Shown here piece after piece: positions 32,928-41,970 of a stretch of 64,000 nt of DNA; within the stretch, counting starts at the first letter, position 1, and each line of letters starts with the position of its first letter. Under the pieces are notes generated by a model that saw only the letters and a program-made list of their open reading frames with translations, did no database searches and had not been told where the DNA came from. The translations under genes were made by a program, and so were the position numbers. The stretch spans positions 62,001 through 126,000 of the forward strand of contig CAVSIX010000007.1 of NCBI GenBank assembly GCA_963728195.1, given 5' to 3'. Origin of the DNA: Sva-07 sp963728195 (GTDB lineage: Bacteria > Actinomycetota > Acidimicrobiia > Acidimicrobiales > Ilumatobacteraceae).

Positions 32928-33836
32928 TCAGGCCGTGCGGAGGTCGAGGCCGATGTCGAGGATGCGGGCGGAGTGAGTGAGCTCACCGACCGCGATGTAG
33001 TCGACGCCGGTCTCCGCGACGGTGCGAGCCGTTTCGATGGTCAGGCCGCCGCTCGCTTCGAGGCGCACGGCGGGGTTCAGCTCGTCGCGCACGGCCACGG
33101 CCCTTCGCATGTCGTCGGGCGAGAAGTTGTCGATCAGCACCTCGTCGGCGCCGGCGGCGATCGCGTCGCCGAGGCCGTCGAGCGTGTCGACCTCGATCTC
33201 CACCGGGATCGACAGCCCGAGCTCCCGCACCCGACGGAAAGCCTCGGCGACACCACCTGCGGCCGCGACGTGGTTGTCCTTGACGAGCGCCATGTCCGAC
33301 AGTCCCATGCGATGGTTGGCGCCGCCGCCGCAGCGGACCGCGTACTTCTCGAGCGCACGCAGGCCCGGCGTCGTCTTGCGGGTGTCACGGACCACCGCGG
33401 CGGTGCCCTCCAGGGCGTCGGCCCAACGACGCGTCGCCGATGCGACGCCCGACAGGTGACAGAGCAGGTTGAGGGCGGTGCGTTCGGCGGTCAGCAGCAG
33501 TCGGGTCGGCGCCGTGACCTCGGCGATCTTCGTTCCTGCGGCGACGCGCGTGCCGTCGGCGACCAGCTCGCGGAACTCGCTCGCCGTGTCGCCGCAGACG
33601 GCGTCGATCACGGCTGCGACGATGGGCAGCGCGCAGATCACCCCGTCCTGGCGCGCTCCGAAGGTGGCCGTGCTGCGATGATCGACCGGAATCGTCGCCG
33701 CCGAGGTGACGTCGATCCCACCCATCAGGTCCTCGCTCACCGCAGCGCGGACGATGCCGGCAACGGCGTCGGGGTCGAGGCCACCGTCGATGAGTGCACG
33801 CCGGGTCGGCTCCGACAGGGGGTGGAACACGAACAT
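32928..33836 (-). CDS. nadC: Nicotinate-nucleotide pyrophosphorylase (carboxylating)
   Basis: 302 aa. Converts quinolinate and PRPP to nicotinate mononucleotide. Landmarks: SEDLMGGIDVTSAATIP, RTALNLLCHLSGVAS, RDTRKTTPGLRALEKYAVRCGGGANHRMGLSD and VKDNH, then VEIEVDTLDG and VLIDNFSPDDMRRAV, all residues of the PRPP and quinolinate sites. Last gene of the nadA-nadB-MOSC-nadC set, 61 bases after the MOSC gene, giving a complete de novo route from aspartate. Confidence 0.96.
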   Translation of the reverse strand: MFVFHPLSEPTRRALIDGGLDPDAVAGIVRAAVSEDLMGGIDVTSAATIPVDHRSTATFGARQDGVICALPIVAAVIDAVCGDTASEFRELVADGTRVAAGTKIAEVTAPTRLLLTAERTALNLLCHLSGVASATRRWADALEGTAAVVRDTRKTTPGLRALEKYAVRCGGGANHRMGLSDMALVKDNHVAAAGGVAEAFRRVRELGLSIPVEIEVDTLDGLGDAIAAGADEVLIDNFSPDDMRRAVAVRDELNPAVRLEASGGLTIETARTVAETGVDYIAVGELTHSARILDIGLDLRTA

Positions 33837-33897
33837 GGCGGCGAGTGTACGGCCGGCTCTCGTGGTGCCCGAGTGCGCGTCGCCGCACCGCGGCGCG

Positions 33898-34611
33898 TCA
33901 CGCCGTGACGGTGACCGTGTCGCCGGGTCTGATCGTCCCGCCGGTCAGCACCGACGCATACCAGCGCGCCCAACCCGGGTGCTCGCCGTGGTCGATGCGG
34001 TTCCAGTGTCGCTCGGTGAAGCAGTCGCCGATCTTGCGGCACGGAGCCGCTGGGCTGCTGGTGATCAGCACGACCTCGCCGACCGCGATCGTCAGTCCAC
34101 CACGCAGCCGCGACCAGTCGACGCCCGAGATCGTGATGTTCTCGCCGGCGCCACCCGGCGTGATCGGATGGCCCTCGTCGCGCAGCGCCGCAATCAGGTC
34201 GGCGCTGTAGAGGCAGACCGCCTGCCACGGGCGTCCGTGATGGAGCCGGTTGCTCTGCACGTCGCCGCCGACACCCTGCGCACCGATGTCGGCGACGGCG
34301 ATCGAGGCCTTCGGCACGCCGCCCCCGGACGCCTGCAACGAAGCGACCCGGCCGACCATCGGTTCGAAGTTCCCGTCCACCCGCCGCACCGCTGCAGCCT
34401 CGTGGAGGCGATGCATCACCGCATGCGCGGAGGTGATGGGGTCACCGCTGTCGACGACCGGCATCGCCCCGACATCGGCGGCGACCCGTTCGTCGGCGCC
34501 CTCGAGCACGTAGCCGATCAGATCGTCGGCGTGCGCCAGCGTCCGCCCGAGGTCGTCGTCGCTCCAGTGGCTCGCGTCGAAGCCGCAGTCGGTGCAGGTG
34601 AGCGTGGTCAT
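33898..34611 (-). CDS. MOSC-domain protein with an N-terminal Cys-containing extension
   Basis: 237 aa from the ATG at 34611, which overlaps the nadB stop by four bases. Residues 1-85 (LTCTDCGFDASHWSDDD, then LIGYVLEGADERVA and HAVMHRLHEAAAVRRV) resemble a DinB/maleylpyruvate-isomerase-like helical domain with a Cys pair. Residues 90-237 are a MOSC domain: FGGYGV-type text replaced by VGGDVQSNRLHHGRPWQAVC, GGAGENITISGVDWSRLRGG, and SSPAAPCRKIGDCF with the likely sulfur-carrying Cys. MOSC domains bind Mo cofactor or move sulfur. Its place between nadB and nadC is unusual and suggests a link to NAD synthesis, perhaps to iron-sulfur NadA. Confidence 0.8.
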   Translation of the reverse strand: MTTLTCTDCGFDASHWSDDDLGRTLAHADDLIGYVLEGADERVAADVGAMPVVDSGDPITSAHAVMHRLHEAAAVRRVDGNFEPMVGRVASLQASGGGVPKASIAVADIGAQGVGGDVQSNRLHHGRPWQAVCLYSADLIAALRDEGHPITPGGAGENITISGVDWSRLRGGLTIAVGEVVLITSSPAAPCRKIGDCFTERHWNRIDHGEHPGWARWYASVLTGGTIRPGDTVTVTA

Positions 34612-36308
34612 GGTCGGTCCTCCACGGAGATGGTGCCGGTGGCATCGAGCGTGACGTCGAGATGACGAACCCACTCGGGCCGCGATGTCGGATGGTCGGA
34701 TCGGCGGTGGCAGCCCCGACTCTCGGTTCGTGCCGACGCCGCCGCCACCATCGCCGTGGCGACGGTGAGGATGTTGGTCGCTTCCCAGGTCCGGCGCGAC
34801 GGCTCGACGCGTGGGGGCGCATCCGGGTCGATCTCGTGGTCAGCACTCGTCCTCTTGGCCGAACGCATGCTGCGTGCGATCGCTCCAAGCGCACCCGCCG
34901 CGGCCGACAACGACAGCTCGTCGCGAACGACGCCGACATGGCGCGACATCACCGCTCGAACCTCGCGCAGCCGAGCGGGATCGAGCAACGGGTGATCGAC
35001 GGGGTCGTCGATGTCGACGTCGACGGGCACACGGTCGGGGACCTCCCATGCCAGGTCTCGACCGACCCACGTGCCGGACACGATCGATTCGGTGAGGCTG
35101 TTCGATGCGAGGCGATTGGCGCCGTGCACACCGGTCGCCGAGACCTCACCGACCGCGTACAGACCGCGCAGTGCGGTGCGACCGTCGAGCCCGGCGCGGA
35201 TGCCACCGCATGCATAGTGCGCCGCCGGCGCCACCGGAATCCGATCGACGGCGGGATCGAGCCCGATCTCACGGCAGGCCTCGGTGATCGACGGGAACCG
35301 CTCGTAGAAGCGCTCACCCAGGTGGGTGGCGTCGAGGTAGACGTGGTCGTCGACACCGCCCGGCGCTCCGGCCATCCGGCGGCTGATCGCCGCAGCGACG
35401 ACGTCTCGGGGTGCAAGATCCTCGAGCGGGTGCACGCCGACCATCACACGCTCGCCGGCGGCGTCGTACAGGATCGCTCCCTCACCGCGCACGGCCTCGG
35501 AGACGAGTGCCTGCTGGCCGAGGGCATCGGCACCTCGCCACATCACGGTCGGGTGGAACTGGACGAATTCGACGTCGGTGACCGCAAGTCCGGCGCGCAA
35601 TGCCATTGCGACGCCGTCGCCGGTGACCGCAGGCGGGTTCGACGTCGACGCGAACACCTGGCCGTAGCCACCCGATGCGATGACGACCGCGCGCGCGGTG
35701 ACGACGCCGACCGACACGAGGATGCCGTGCTCGTCGGTCTTGCCGATGCGTACCCCGACCGCCTGACGCTCGCCGTCGGGAGCGGTCCCGGTCACCAGAT
35801 CGAGTGCGAATGCGTGTCCCATCACCTCGACGCCCGCACCGATCGCCGATTCGTCGAGCGTGCGCTGCACCTCCGCACCCGATCGGTCACCGCCGGAGTG
35901 GACGATGCGGTTGTGACTGTGGCCGCCCTCCCGCGTCAGAGCGATGTCGGTGCCGCCCTGTTCGGGATCGAACGCTGCACCGAGTCGCATGAGGTAGCGG
36001 ATCGACTTCGGCGCCTCGGTGACCAGCTCGCGCACGACATCCTCGTCGCACAGTCCAGCGCCGGCCTCGAGCGTGTCGCGGACGTGGTCCTCGATCGTGT
36101 CGCTCGGGTCGAGCACGCCGGCGAGGCCGCCTTGGGCCCACTGCGTCGAGCCGGCGGACAGGATGTCCTTGGTGACCACGAGCACGCTGCGCACCGGCCG
36201 AACCGCCAACGCCGCCGACAACCCGGCGGCACCCGAGCCGAGCACCACCACGTCGACGTCACGTTCCCACGTCGCCGCCGGTGCCGCCAACCTCCGCGGC
36301 AGACTCAT
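34608..36308 (-). CDS. nadB: L-aspartate oxidase
   Basis: 566 aa from the ATG at 36308 (the open frame extends to a GTG at 36359, but MSLPRRLAAP fits the family start better). FAD site VVVLGSGAAGLSAALAV at about 20-36, then STQWAQGGLAGVL, the active-site text EGGHSHNRIVHSGGDRSGAEV, FVQFHPTVMW, and HYACGGIRAGLDGRTALRGL with GEVSATGVHGANRLASNSL. It oxidises aspartate to iminoaspartate, which NadA uses. It follows nadA closely and overlaps the MOSC gene by four bases. Confidence 0.95.
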   Translation of the reverse strand: MSLPRRLAAPAATWERDVDVVVLGSGAAGLSAALAVRPVRSVLVVTKDILSAGSTQWAQGGLAGVLDPSDTIEDHVRDTLEAGAGLCDEDVVRELVTEAPKSIRYLMRLGAAFDPEQGGTDIALTREGGHSHNRIVHSGGDRSGAEVQRTLDESAIGAGVEVMGHAFALDLVTGTAPDGERQAVGVRIGKTDEHGILVSVGVVTARAVVIASGGYGQVFASTSNPPAVTGDGVAMALRAGLAVTDVEFVQFHPTVMWRGADALGQQALVSEAVRGEGAILYDAAGERVMVGVHPLEDLAPRDVVAAAISRRMAGAPGGVDDHVYLDATHLGERFYERFPSITEACREIGLDPAVDRIPVAPAAHYACGGIRAGLDGRTALRGLYAVGEVSATGVHGANRLASNSLTESIVSGTWVGRDLAWEVPDRVPVDVDIDDPVDHPLLDPARLREVRAVMSRHVGVVRDELSLSAAAGALGAIARSMRSAKRTSADHEIDPDAPPRVEPSRRTWEATNILTVATAMVAAASARTESRGCHRRSDHPTSRPEWVRHLDVTLDATGTISVEDRP

Positions 36309-36371
36309 CCCCGCCCCGGTCCTTGCGGACCCGACGCCGAACGACGAGGGTCGGTGCACGACGGGGTCACG

Positions 36372-37367
36372 TCACTCGCCGGTGGTCGACGGCGTGCCGA
36401 TGGCGATCATCCGCTCGACCGATCGGCGTGCCCGATCCGCAATGTCGCGATCGACGAACACCTCGTCGGTGCCGTCGCGCAGCGAACGCAGGAGCTTCGC
36501 CGGTGTGATCATCTTCATGTACTTGCACACCGCAGCCCGGTTGACCGGCACGAATTCGGTCGTCGAGTTGACCTTCTCGAGCTGGTGGATCATGCCGGTC
36601 TCGGTGGCGACGAGCACCTTGGCCGCCCGGGTCTCGCGTGCCGCGTCGACCATGCCGCCGGTCGACAGGATCTTGGTGCTGGTGTCGGGGACGACACCCG
36701 CCGACACGAGGTACATCGCGCTCGTCGCACATCCGCACTCGGGATGCACGAACAGTTCGGCGTCCGGCTCGGCGGCGACCTGGGCCTTGAGGTCGGCGCC
36801 GTTGATGCCGGCGTGCACGTGGCATTCACCCAACCAGATGTGCATGTTGTCGCGTCCGGTCATCCGCTGCACGTGGGCACCGAGGAACTGGTCGGGGCAG
36901 AACAGGATCTCGGTGTCACGCGGGATCGACTCGACGACCTCGACGGCGTTCGACGACGTGCAGCAGATGTCGGTCTCGGCCTTGACCTCGGCTGTCGTGT
37001 TGACGTAGCTGACGACGACGGCACCGGGATGCTCGGCCTTCCATGCCCGCAACTGCTGGGCGTCGATCGTCTCGGCGAGACTGCAACCCGCGGCCGCATC
37101 GGGGATGAGCACGGTCTTGTCGTAGGCGAGGATCTTGGCCGACTCGGCCATGAAGTGCACCCCGCAGAACACGATCGTCGACGCCTCGACCTCGGCGGCG
37201 ACACGCGACAGGCCGAGTGAATCGCCGACGTGGTGGGCGATGTCCTGGATCTCGGGGACCTGGTAGTTGTGGGCGAGGATCACGGCATCGCGTTCCTCCG
37301 CCAGCGCCAGCACCTGGTCTCGCCAGTCGCTGGGCAACACCTCGACGTTCACGGCCGTATCGGTCAC
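36372..37367 (-). CDS. nadA: Quinolinate synthase (iron-sulfur)
   Basis: 331 aa from a GTG at 37367. Condenses iminoaspartate with dihydroxyacetone phosphate. Landmarks: VILAHNYQVPEIQDIAHHVG, IVFCGVHFMAESAKIL with the first cluster Cys, DAAAGCSLAE, SYVNTTAEVKAETDICCTSSNA with the second, CPDQFLGAHV, and HPECGCATSAMYL with the third. The three cysteines hold a [4Fe-4S] cluster. First gene of the nad operon; upstream of it is the convergent end of the IclR gene's unit, 55 bases away. Confidence 0.96.
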   Translation of the reverse strand: MTDTAVNVEVLPSDWRDQVLALAEERDAVILAHNYQVPEIQDIAHHVGDSLGLSRVAAEVEASTIVFCGVHFMAESAKILAYDKTVLIPDAAAGCSLAETIDAQQLRAWKAEHPGAVVVSYVNTTAEVKAETDICCTSSNAVEVVESIPRDTEILFCPDQFLGAHVQRMTGRDNMHIWLGECHVHAGINGADLKAQVAAEPDAELFVHPECGCATSAMYLVSAGVVPDTSTKILSTGGMVDAARETRAAKVLVATETGMIHQLEKVNSTTEFVPVNRAAVCKYMKMITPAKLLRSLRDGTDEVFVDRDIADRARRSVERMIAIGTPSTTGE

Positions 37368-37422
37368 TCCACCAGCGTAGGGGGCCGGCGTTCGGCTGCG
37401 ACCAGCGGCCACCTGCGGGGGC

Positions 37423-38082
37423 TCAGCCCGAGGCGGTCGAGTCGAGTGCGGTGGAGATCCGGCGAGCCGCTGCGACGACGGCTCCACCGAAGCGCTTGCC
37501 GGGCTGTCGGGTCAGTCGCTCGATCGGACCACTGACCGACACCGCCGCGATCGTCGAGCCGTCAGTGGCGCGCACCGGGGCACTGACCGATGCGACGCCC
37601 GCTTCTCGTTCACCGACACTCTGCACCCACCCGTGTCGGGAGGCCTCGCCCGACAGCACACGACCGGCGGATCCGACCTCGAGCGGCAGCAGCGAGCCCT
37701 GCGCCACGATCCATCGCAGGCCGTGCGGCGACTCCAGCGACACGACGCAGCGCCGCTGGGCGCCTTCGCGCACGAAGAGCTGCACGCTCTCGCCGGTCTC
37801 GGTGCGCAGCTCCTGCAACGCCGACTGTGCCACCTCGACGAGGGGGAAGCGCTCGGCGGCCGTCTGGCCGAGCGCCACCAACGCGAGGCCCAGCTCGTAT
37901 CTCCCCGTCGCATCGCGCCGGAGGAGCCCGTGGTGCTCGAGCGCACCGGCCAACCGGTGCACCGTCGCTCGCGGCAGATCGGTCGACGCCTGGAGTTGCG
38001 CCAACGACGCCGGCGACGCGGCAACTGCATGGAGCACGGCGACCGCCTTGTCGAGGACGCCGACGCCCGATACGCTTTCCAT
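37423..38082 (-). CDS. IclR-family transcriptional regulator, NdgR/LeuR type
   Basis: 219 aa. N-terminal winged helix (residues 8-65: VLDKAVAVLHAVAASPASLA, then LPRATVHRLAGALEHHGLL) and C-terminal IclR effector domain. Divergent from leuCD with only 49 bases between starts, the arrangement known for NdgR in Streptomyces and LtbR/LeuR in corynebacteria, which control leucine genes. A perfect 8-3-8 palindrome fills the shared promoter. The ATG at 38082 has no ribosome site, and TAGCTT lies nine bases before it, so the message is probably leaderless and self-repressed. Confidence 0.9.
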   Translation of the reverse strand: MESVSGVGVLDKAVAVLHAVAASPASLAQLQASTDLPRATVHRLAGALEHHGLLRRDATGRYELGLALVALGQTAAERFPLVEVAQSALQELRTETGESVQLFVREGAQRRCVVSLESPHGLRWIVAQGSLLPLEVGSAGRVLSGEASRHGWVQSVGEREAGVASVSAPVRATDGSTIAAVSVSGPIERLTRQPGKRFGGAVVAAARRISTALDSTASG

Positions 38083-38095
38083 AGTGCAAGAAAGC

Positions 38096-38114
38096 TATCC
38101 CACATCGTGGGATA
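38096..38114. promoter_or_regulatory. Palindromic operator between the IclR regulator and leuC
   Basis: TATCCCAC, ATC, GTGGGATA: a perfect 8-bp inverted repeat. Read on the minus strand it lies between TTGTCG and TAGCTT, spaced 17 bases apart, so a bound regulator would block its own promoter; leuC starts 18 bases to the other side. Confidence 0.8.
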
Positions 38115-38131
38115 CGACAAGGAGGAACTCG

Positions 38132-39541
38132 ATGGGCAAGACACTGCCGGAAAAGGTGTGGGAGCGGCACCTGGTGCATTCCGCCCCCGACGAACCCGAC
38201 CTGCTGTACATCGATCTCCACCTGGTCCACGAGGTCACGAGCCCGCAGGCGTTCGACGGTTTGCGCCTCAACGGCCGCAGCGTGCGCCGCCCGGATCTGA
38301 CGATCGCCACCGAGGACCACAACGTCCCGACCGAGCACATCGACCGACCGATCGCCGATCCGATCTCCGCCAAGCAGATCGACACGCTGCGAGCCAACAC
38401 CGCCGAGTTCGGCATCACGAATTTCCCGATGGGCGACCCCAGCCAGGGCATCGTGCACGTCATCGGCCCCGAACAGGGCCGCACGCTGCCGGGCATGACG
38501 ATCGTGTGTGGCGACTCACACACAGCGACGCACGGTGCGTTCGGCGCCCTCGCATTCGGCATCGGCACGAGCGAGGTCGAACACGTCCTCGCCACCCAGA
38601 CCCTGCCTCAGCAACGCCCGAAGTGGATGTCGGTCACCGTCGAAGGCGACCTCCAGCCGGGTGTGACCGCGAAGGACGTGATCCTCGCGATCCTCGGCGA
38701 GATCGGCACGGGCGGCGGCATCGGCCACGTCATCGAATATCGCGGCTCGGCGATCCGGGCGCTGTCGATGGAAGGCCGCATGACGGTCTGCAACATGTCG
38801 ATCGAGGCGGGCGCCAAGGCCGGCCTGATCGCCCCCGACGAGACGACGTTCGACTACCTGCAGGGTCGCGCCAACGCCCCCAGCGGCGACGCGTGGGAGG
38901 CAGCGGTCGCCGACTGGGCGACGCTGCGGTCCGACGACGACGCCGTCTGGGACCGCGAGGTCGTGCTCGACGCCGCCGCGATCCGTCCCCATGTCACCTG
39001 GGGAACCAATCCCGGCCAGGTGGCGCCGATCGATGCGGTCGTGCCGTCGCCGGACGACTACGACAACCCGACCACGAGGGAAACCGTCGCCAGGGCGTTG
39101 GAGTACATGGCCCTCGAACCCGGCACCCCGCTGCGCGACGTGTCCGTCGACACCGTGTTCATCGGCTCGTGCACCAACAGCCGGATCGAGGACCTGCGCG
39201 CCGCCGCCGCAGTGATGGAAGGTCGCACGGTGACCGTTCCGCGCGTGCTGGTCGTGCCCGGCAGCCATGCGGTCAAGGCGCAGGCGATCGCCGAGGGCCT
39301 CGACCAGGTGTTCATCGCAGCGGGCGCCGACTGGCGCGAGCCGGGATGTTCGATGTGCCTCGCGATGAACCCCGACAAGCTGGCACCCGGCGAGCGAGCG
39401 GCCAGCACGAGCAACCGCAACTTCGAGGGCCGACAGGGCCGCGGCGGTCGCACTCACCTGGTGTCTCCCGCCGTCGCCGCGGCGACCGCGGTCAAGGGAA
39501 CGTTCTGTACACCTGCCGACCTGGAAGGAGCCGCGTCGTGA
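38132..39541 (+). CDS. leuC: 3-isopropylmalate dehydratase large subunit
   Basis: 469 aa from the ATG at 38132, with AAGGAGG seven bases upstream. Aconitase-family enzyme isomerising 2-isopropylmalate to 3-isopropylmalate. Landmarks: YIDLHLVHEVTSPQAFDGL, CGDSHTATHGAFGALAFGIG, EYRGSAIRALSMEGRMTVCN, GSCTNSRIEDLRAAA, and GCSMCLAMNPDKL; the Cys in GSCTNS and the two in GCSMC hold the [4Fe-4S] cluster. leuD overlaps its end by four bases. Probably controlled by the divergent IclR-type regulator. Confidence 0.97.
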   Translation: MGKTLPEKVWERHLVHSAPDEPDLLYIDLHLVHEVTSPQAFDGLRLNGRSVRRPDLTIATEDHNVPTEHIDRPIADPISAKQIDTLRANTAEFGITNFPMGDPSQGIVHVIGPEQGRTLPGMTIVCGDSHTATHGAFGALAFGIGTSEVEHVLATQTLPQQRPKWMSVTVEGDLQPGVTAKDVILAILGEIGTGGGIGHVIEYRGSAIRALSMEGRMTVCNMSIEAGAKAGLIAPDETTFDYLQGRANAPSGDAWEAAVADWATLRSDDDAVWDREVVLDAAAIRPHVTWGTNPGQVAPIDAVVPSPDDYDNPTTRETVARALEYMALEPGTPLRDVSVDTVFIGSCTNSRIEDLRAAAAVMEGRTVTVPRVLVVPGSHAVKAQAIAEGLDQVFIAAGADWREPGCSMCLAMNPDKLAPGERAASTSNRNFEGRQGRGGRTHLVSPAVAAATAVKGTFCTPADLEGAAS

Positions 39542-40122
39542 AAGCCGTGCAGGTCATCACCGGAACCGGCGTGCCGCTGAAGCGCTCCGACGTCGACACC
39601 GACCAGATCATCCCCGCCGACTGGCTCAAGCGCGTCGAGCGCACCGGCTTCGAGAAGGGGCTGTTCTCCACCTGGCGCGACGACCGCGACTTCGTCCTGA
39701 ACGACGAGCGCTACGCGCAGGCCAACATCCTCGTCGCCGGCCCGGCGTTCGGCGTCGGCTCGTCTCGCGAACACGCCGTCTGGGCGATCCAGCAGTACGG
39801 ATTCGATGCGGTGATCGCGCCGAGCTTCTCGGACATCTTCCGCAACAACTGCACGAAGAACGGCCTCGTCCCCGTCGTCGTTCCCGAGGCGACCGTCGAG
39901 GCGATCTGGGCGGCGATCGAGGCCGACGCCGGCACCGGGATCGTCGTCGACATGGAGCGGCTCCGCGTCGAGGTGCCGGCCGCCGGCATCGACGAAACGT
40001 TCCCGATGGACCCGCAGACCCAGCACCGGTTCCTCAACGGGCTCGACGACGTCGGCATCACGCTCACCCACGCCGACGCCATCGACACCTACGAGTCGAG
40101 GCGGCCGGTCTGGCTGAGCTGA
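39538..40122 (+). CDS. leuD: 3-isopropylmalate dehydratase small subunit
   Basis: 194 aa from a GTG at 39538 within the leuC stop (GTGA overlap). Swivelling domain that pairs with LeuC. Landmarks: SDVDTDQIIPADWLKRVERT, ILVAGPAFGVGSSREHAVWA and IAPSFSDIFRNNCTKNGLVP, with the substrate-binding Ser-Arg of GVGSSREH. The C-terminal 40 residues (FPMDPQTQHRFLNGLDDVG) are normal for the actinobacterial form. Confidence 0.97.
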   Translation: MKAVQVITGTGVPLKRSDVDTDQIIPADWLKRVERTGFEKGLFSTWRDDRDFVLNDERYAQANILVAGPAFGVGSSREHAVWAIQQYGFDAVIAPSFSDIFRNNCTKNGLVPVVVPEATVEAIWAAIEADAGTGIVVDMERLRVEVPAAGIDETFPMDPQTQHRFLNGLDDVGITLTHADAIDTYESRRPVWLS

Positions 40123-40192
40123 CGGCGGCAGCGCGAACCACCCGAGATCCGGCACGCGGTTCACGACGGCCGTCTCCGGGGATACTCGTCGG

Positions 40193-40663
40193 ATGATCGA
40201 TCTCCACCGCCCGGGCCAGTGGCTCCGCGTCATCGCCCGCAACGCCAGACGGCTGATGGTCCTGATCCTCGGGGTCGCCGTGCTCGCTGCGGGCGTTGCG
40301 ATGCTCGCACTGCCCGGGCCCGGGATCCTCGTGATCCTGCTCGGGCTGGTGATCCTGGCGACCGAGTTCGCCTGGGCCGAGCGGTTGCTCGACCGGACGA
40401 CCGCGACCGCCGCTGGCGCTGCGAGCAGGGTCACCGACAACAACGCCGGCCGTGTCGGGCTGGCGCTGTCGGGTGTGGCGATGATCGTCGGCGGGATCGC
40501 CGTGGCCGTCCTCTTCGCCGGGTTCCGCATCGTCGGCGTCTCGGTGGCGATCGCCGGCGTGATCGGCCTGTTGACGCTGTTGCCGCAAGTGCGCAACTGG
40601 ATCGACACGAAGTCTGCCGCTGCGACACACGACGGCCCGGCGGCCCGCGACCACAGCGCCTAG
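40193..40663 (+). CDS. PGPGW-motif transmembrane protein (TIGR02611-like)
   Basis: 156 aa. Two hydrophobic segments (about 18-60, including LALPGPGILVILLGLVILAT, then a second pair from 85 to 125). The PGPG(W) turn followed by LATEFAWAERLLDRT is the mark of a small actinobacterial membrane family of unknown function. The last 20 residues are polar and disordered. It starts 70 bases after leuD and ends ten bases before the Ddn-like gene. Confidence 0.75.
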   Translation: MIDLHRPGQWLRVIARNARRLMVLILGVAVLAAGVAMLALPGPGILVILLGLVILATEFAWAERLLDRTTATAAGAASRVTDNNAGRVGLALSGVAMIVGGIAVAVLFAGFRIVGVSVAIAGVIGLLTLLPQVRNWIDTKSAAATHDGPAARDHSA

Positions 40664-40672
40664 CCTCGCGTC

Positions 40673-41140
40673 ATGCCCCTCACCGGAGACTACGAACCGA
40701 GCACGTCCGACTGGGTCCGCGAGCAGGTGGAAACCTACGAAGCGACGGGCGGACGCGAAGCCAACACGCTCCGCGAGACCGGCATCCCGGTGATCATCGT
40801 CACCAGCCGGGGAGCGTCCACCGGCAAGCTCCGCAAGTTCGCGCTCATGCGCGTCGAACACGAGGGTAGCTATGCGCTCGTCGCCTCGAAGGGCGGGGCA
40901 CCCGACAATCCCGATTGGTACCACAACCTGGTGGCCGAACCACTCGTGATGATCCAGGACGGGCCCGAACCGCACGACTTCGTCACGCACGTCGCCGAAG
41001 GCAGCGAGCGCGACGAGTGGTGGCAACGAGCCGTCGCCGTGTTCGCGCCCTACGCCGACTATGCGGAGCGAACGGATCGGCTCATTCCCGTGTTCGTGGC
41101 CACGCCGACCGCTCCACTTCGTGTCAGCGACACCCGATGA
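40673..41140 (+). CDS. Deazaflavin (F420)-dependent nitroreductase family protein
   Basis: 155 aa, the usual length of the Ddn family. After WVREQVETYEATGGREANTL comes the core VIIVTSRGASTGKLRK and LVASKGGAPDNPDWYHNL, the F420-binding region, followed by a C-terminal WWQRAVAVFAPYADYAERT that lies over the cofactor. Members reduce nitro compounds, quinones or enones with reduced F420. Substrate unknown. Presence of this family implies the host makes F420. Confidence 0.9.
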   Translation: MPLTGDYEPSTSDWVREQVETYEATGGREANTLRETGIPVIIVTSRGASTGKLRKFALMRVEHEGSYALVASKGGAPDNPDWYHNLVAEPLVMIQDGPEPHDFVTHVAEGSERDEWWQRAVAVFAPYADYAERTDRLIPVFVATPTAPLRVSDTR

Positions 41141-41158
41141 CGGGGTGACGCGTCGACG

Positions 41159-41713
41159 TCACGGCGTCGTCTGCACCGGAGGCGTCGGTTCGGTCGGCGG
41201 CAACGGTGCGCCGTCACCCTGCCAGGCCGCAGCCTGATCGCTGGCCGATTGAACCGCCGCGGCGTGCGCCGCAGCAGCGCGACGCTCGTCGATCTCCGCC
41301 TGTTGAGCAGCCAGCTCGGCCCGTCGACGGTTGTACTCCTCGGCGTCGTGGATCTGGTTCAGCCGGCCCGACAGCCACTGGATCGCCGCGCCCAGCACCA
41401 GTGCGAGGATGCCGTAGATGATCATGGCGAACAGCACCGAGGTGTCGAACGTCGCCTGCACGTCGTTGCCCGCAGTGCCCAGGTCGATCGGCGAGAAAAT
41501 GCCGCGGAACGGCTCCATCACGCGGTCGAGGTTCCGATACGCCCACTGTGTGAACCCGGCGGTCGGATTGGCTCCGAACAACAGCAGGAAGAAGCCGATC
41601 ACCAAGATGATCTCGACCACGATGAGGTAGAAGTACACGAAGTAACCGACCGCCCTGGTGATCCAGAGCACCACCTTGCGTTCGTCGAGCGCCTTCGAAT
41701 CGGGGCTGATCAT
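41159..41713 (-). CDS. YggT-like membrane protein with C-terminal coiled coil
   Basis: 184 aa. Residues 15-45 and 85-115 are hydrophobic, flanking a loop with PTAGFTQWAYRNLDRVMEPF of the YggT type (PFRGIFSPIDLG). Residues 120-165 form a charged, Ala/Gln-rich helix (YNRRRAELAAQQAEIDERRA), likely a coiled coil, and the end is Pro-rich. YggT proteins are small membrane proteins linked to cell division and envelope stress; the cytoplasmic tail is extra. The 257 bases upstream, to 41970, hold no gene I can support. Confidence 0.75.
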   Translation of the reverse strand: MISPDSKALDERKVVLWITRAVGYFVYFYLIVVEIILVIGFFLLLFGANPTAGFTQWAYRNLDRVMEPFRGIFSPIDLGTAGNDVQATFDTSVLFAMIIYGILALVLGAAIQWLSGRLNQIHDAEEYNRRRAELAAQQAEIDERRAAAAHAAAVQSASDQAAAWQGDGAPLPPTEPTPPVQTTP

Positions 41714-41970
41714 CGTGCCGTCCTCCAGTTCACTGGGCAGCGCCGTTCGGTCGCCACCTCCCCCACGGTACTGTCTGTCACTGCGACGGTTCGCGATGGC
41801 TGTTCGATCAGCGCCCGAGCCGGTCGTTCGCCCACTTCCCTGTCACCTCGTCACCGACGTGGCTCCCGTCGGCCATGCGCTGCCGATACCCGGCGACATG
41901 CGGTCCGACACTGCACGAGCATCGACGGCTCGACCGTCGCGACGCCGCTGTGGCCGGTACTGTGCGCCCG

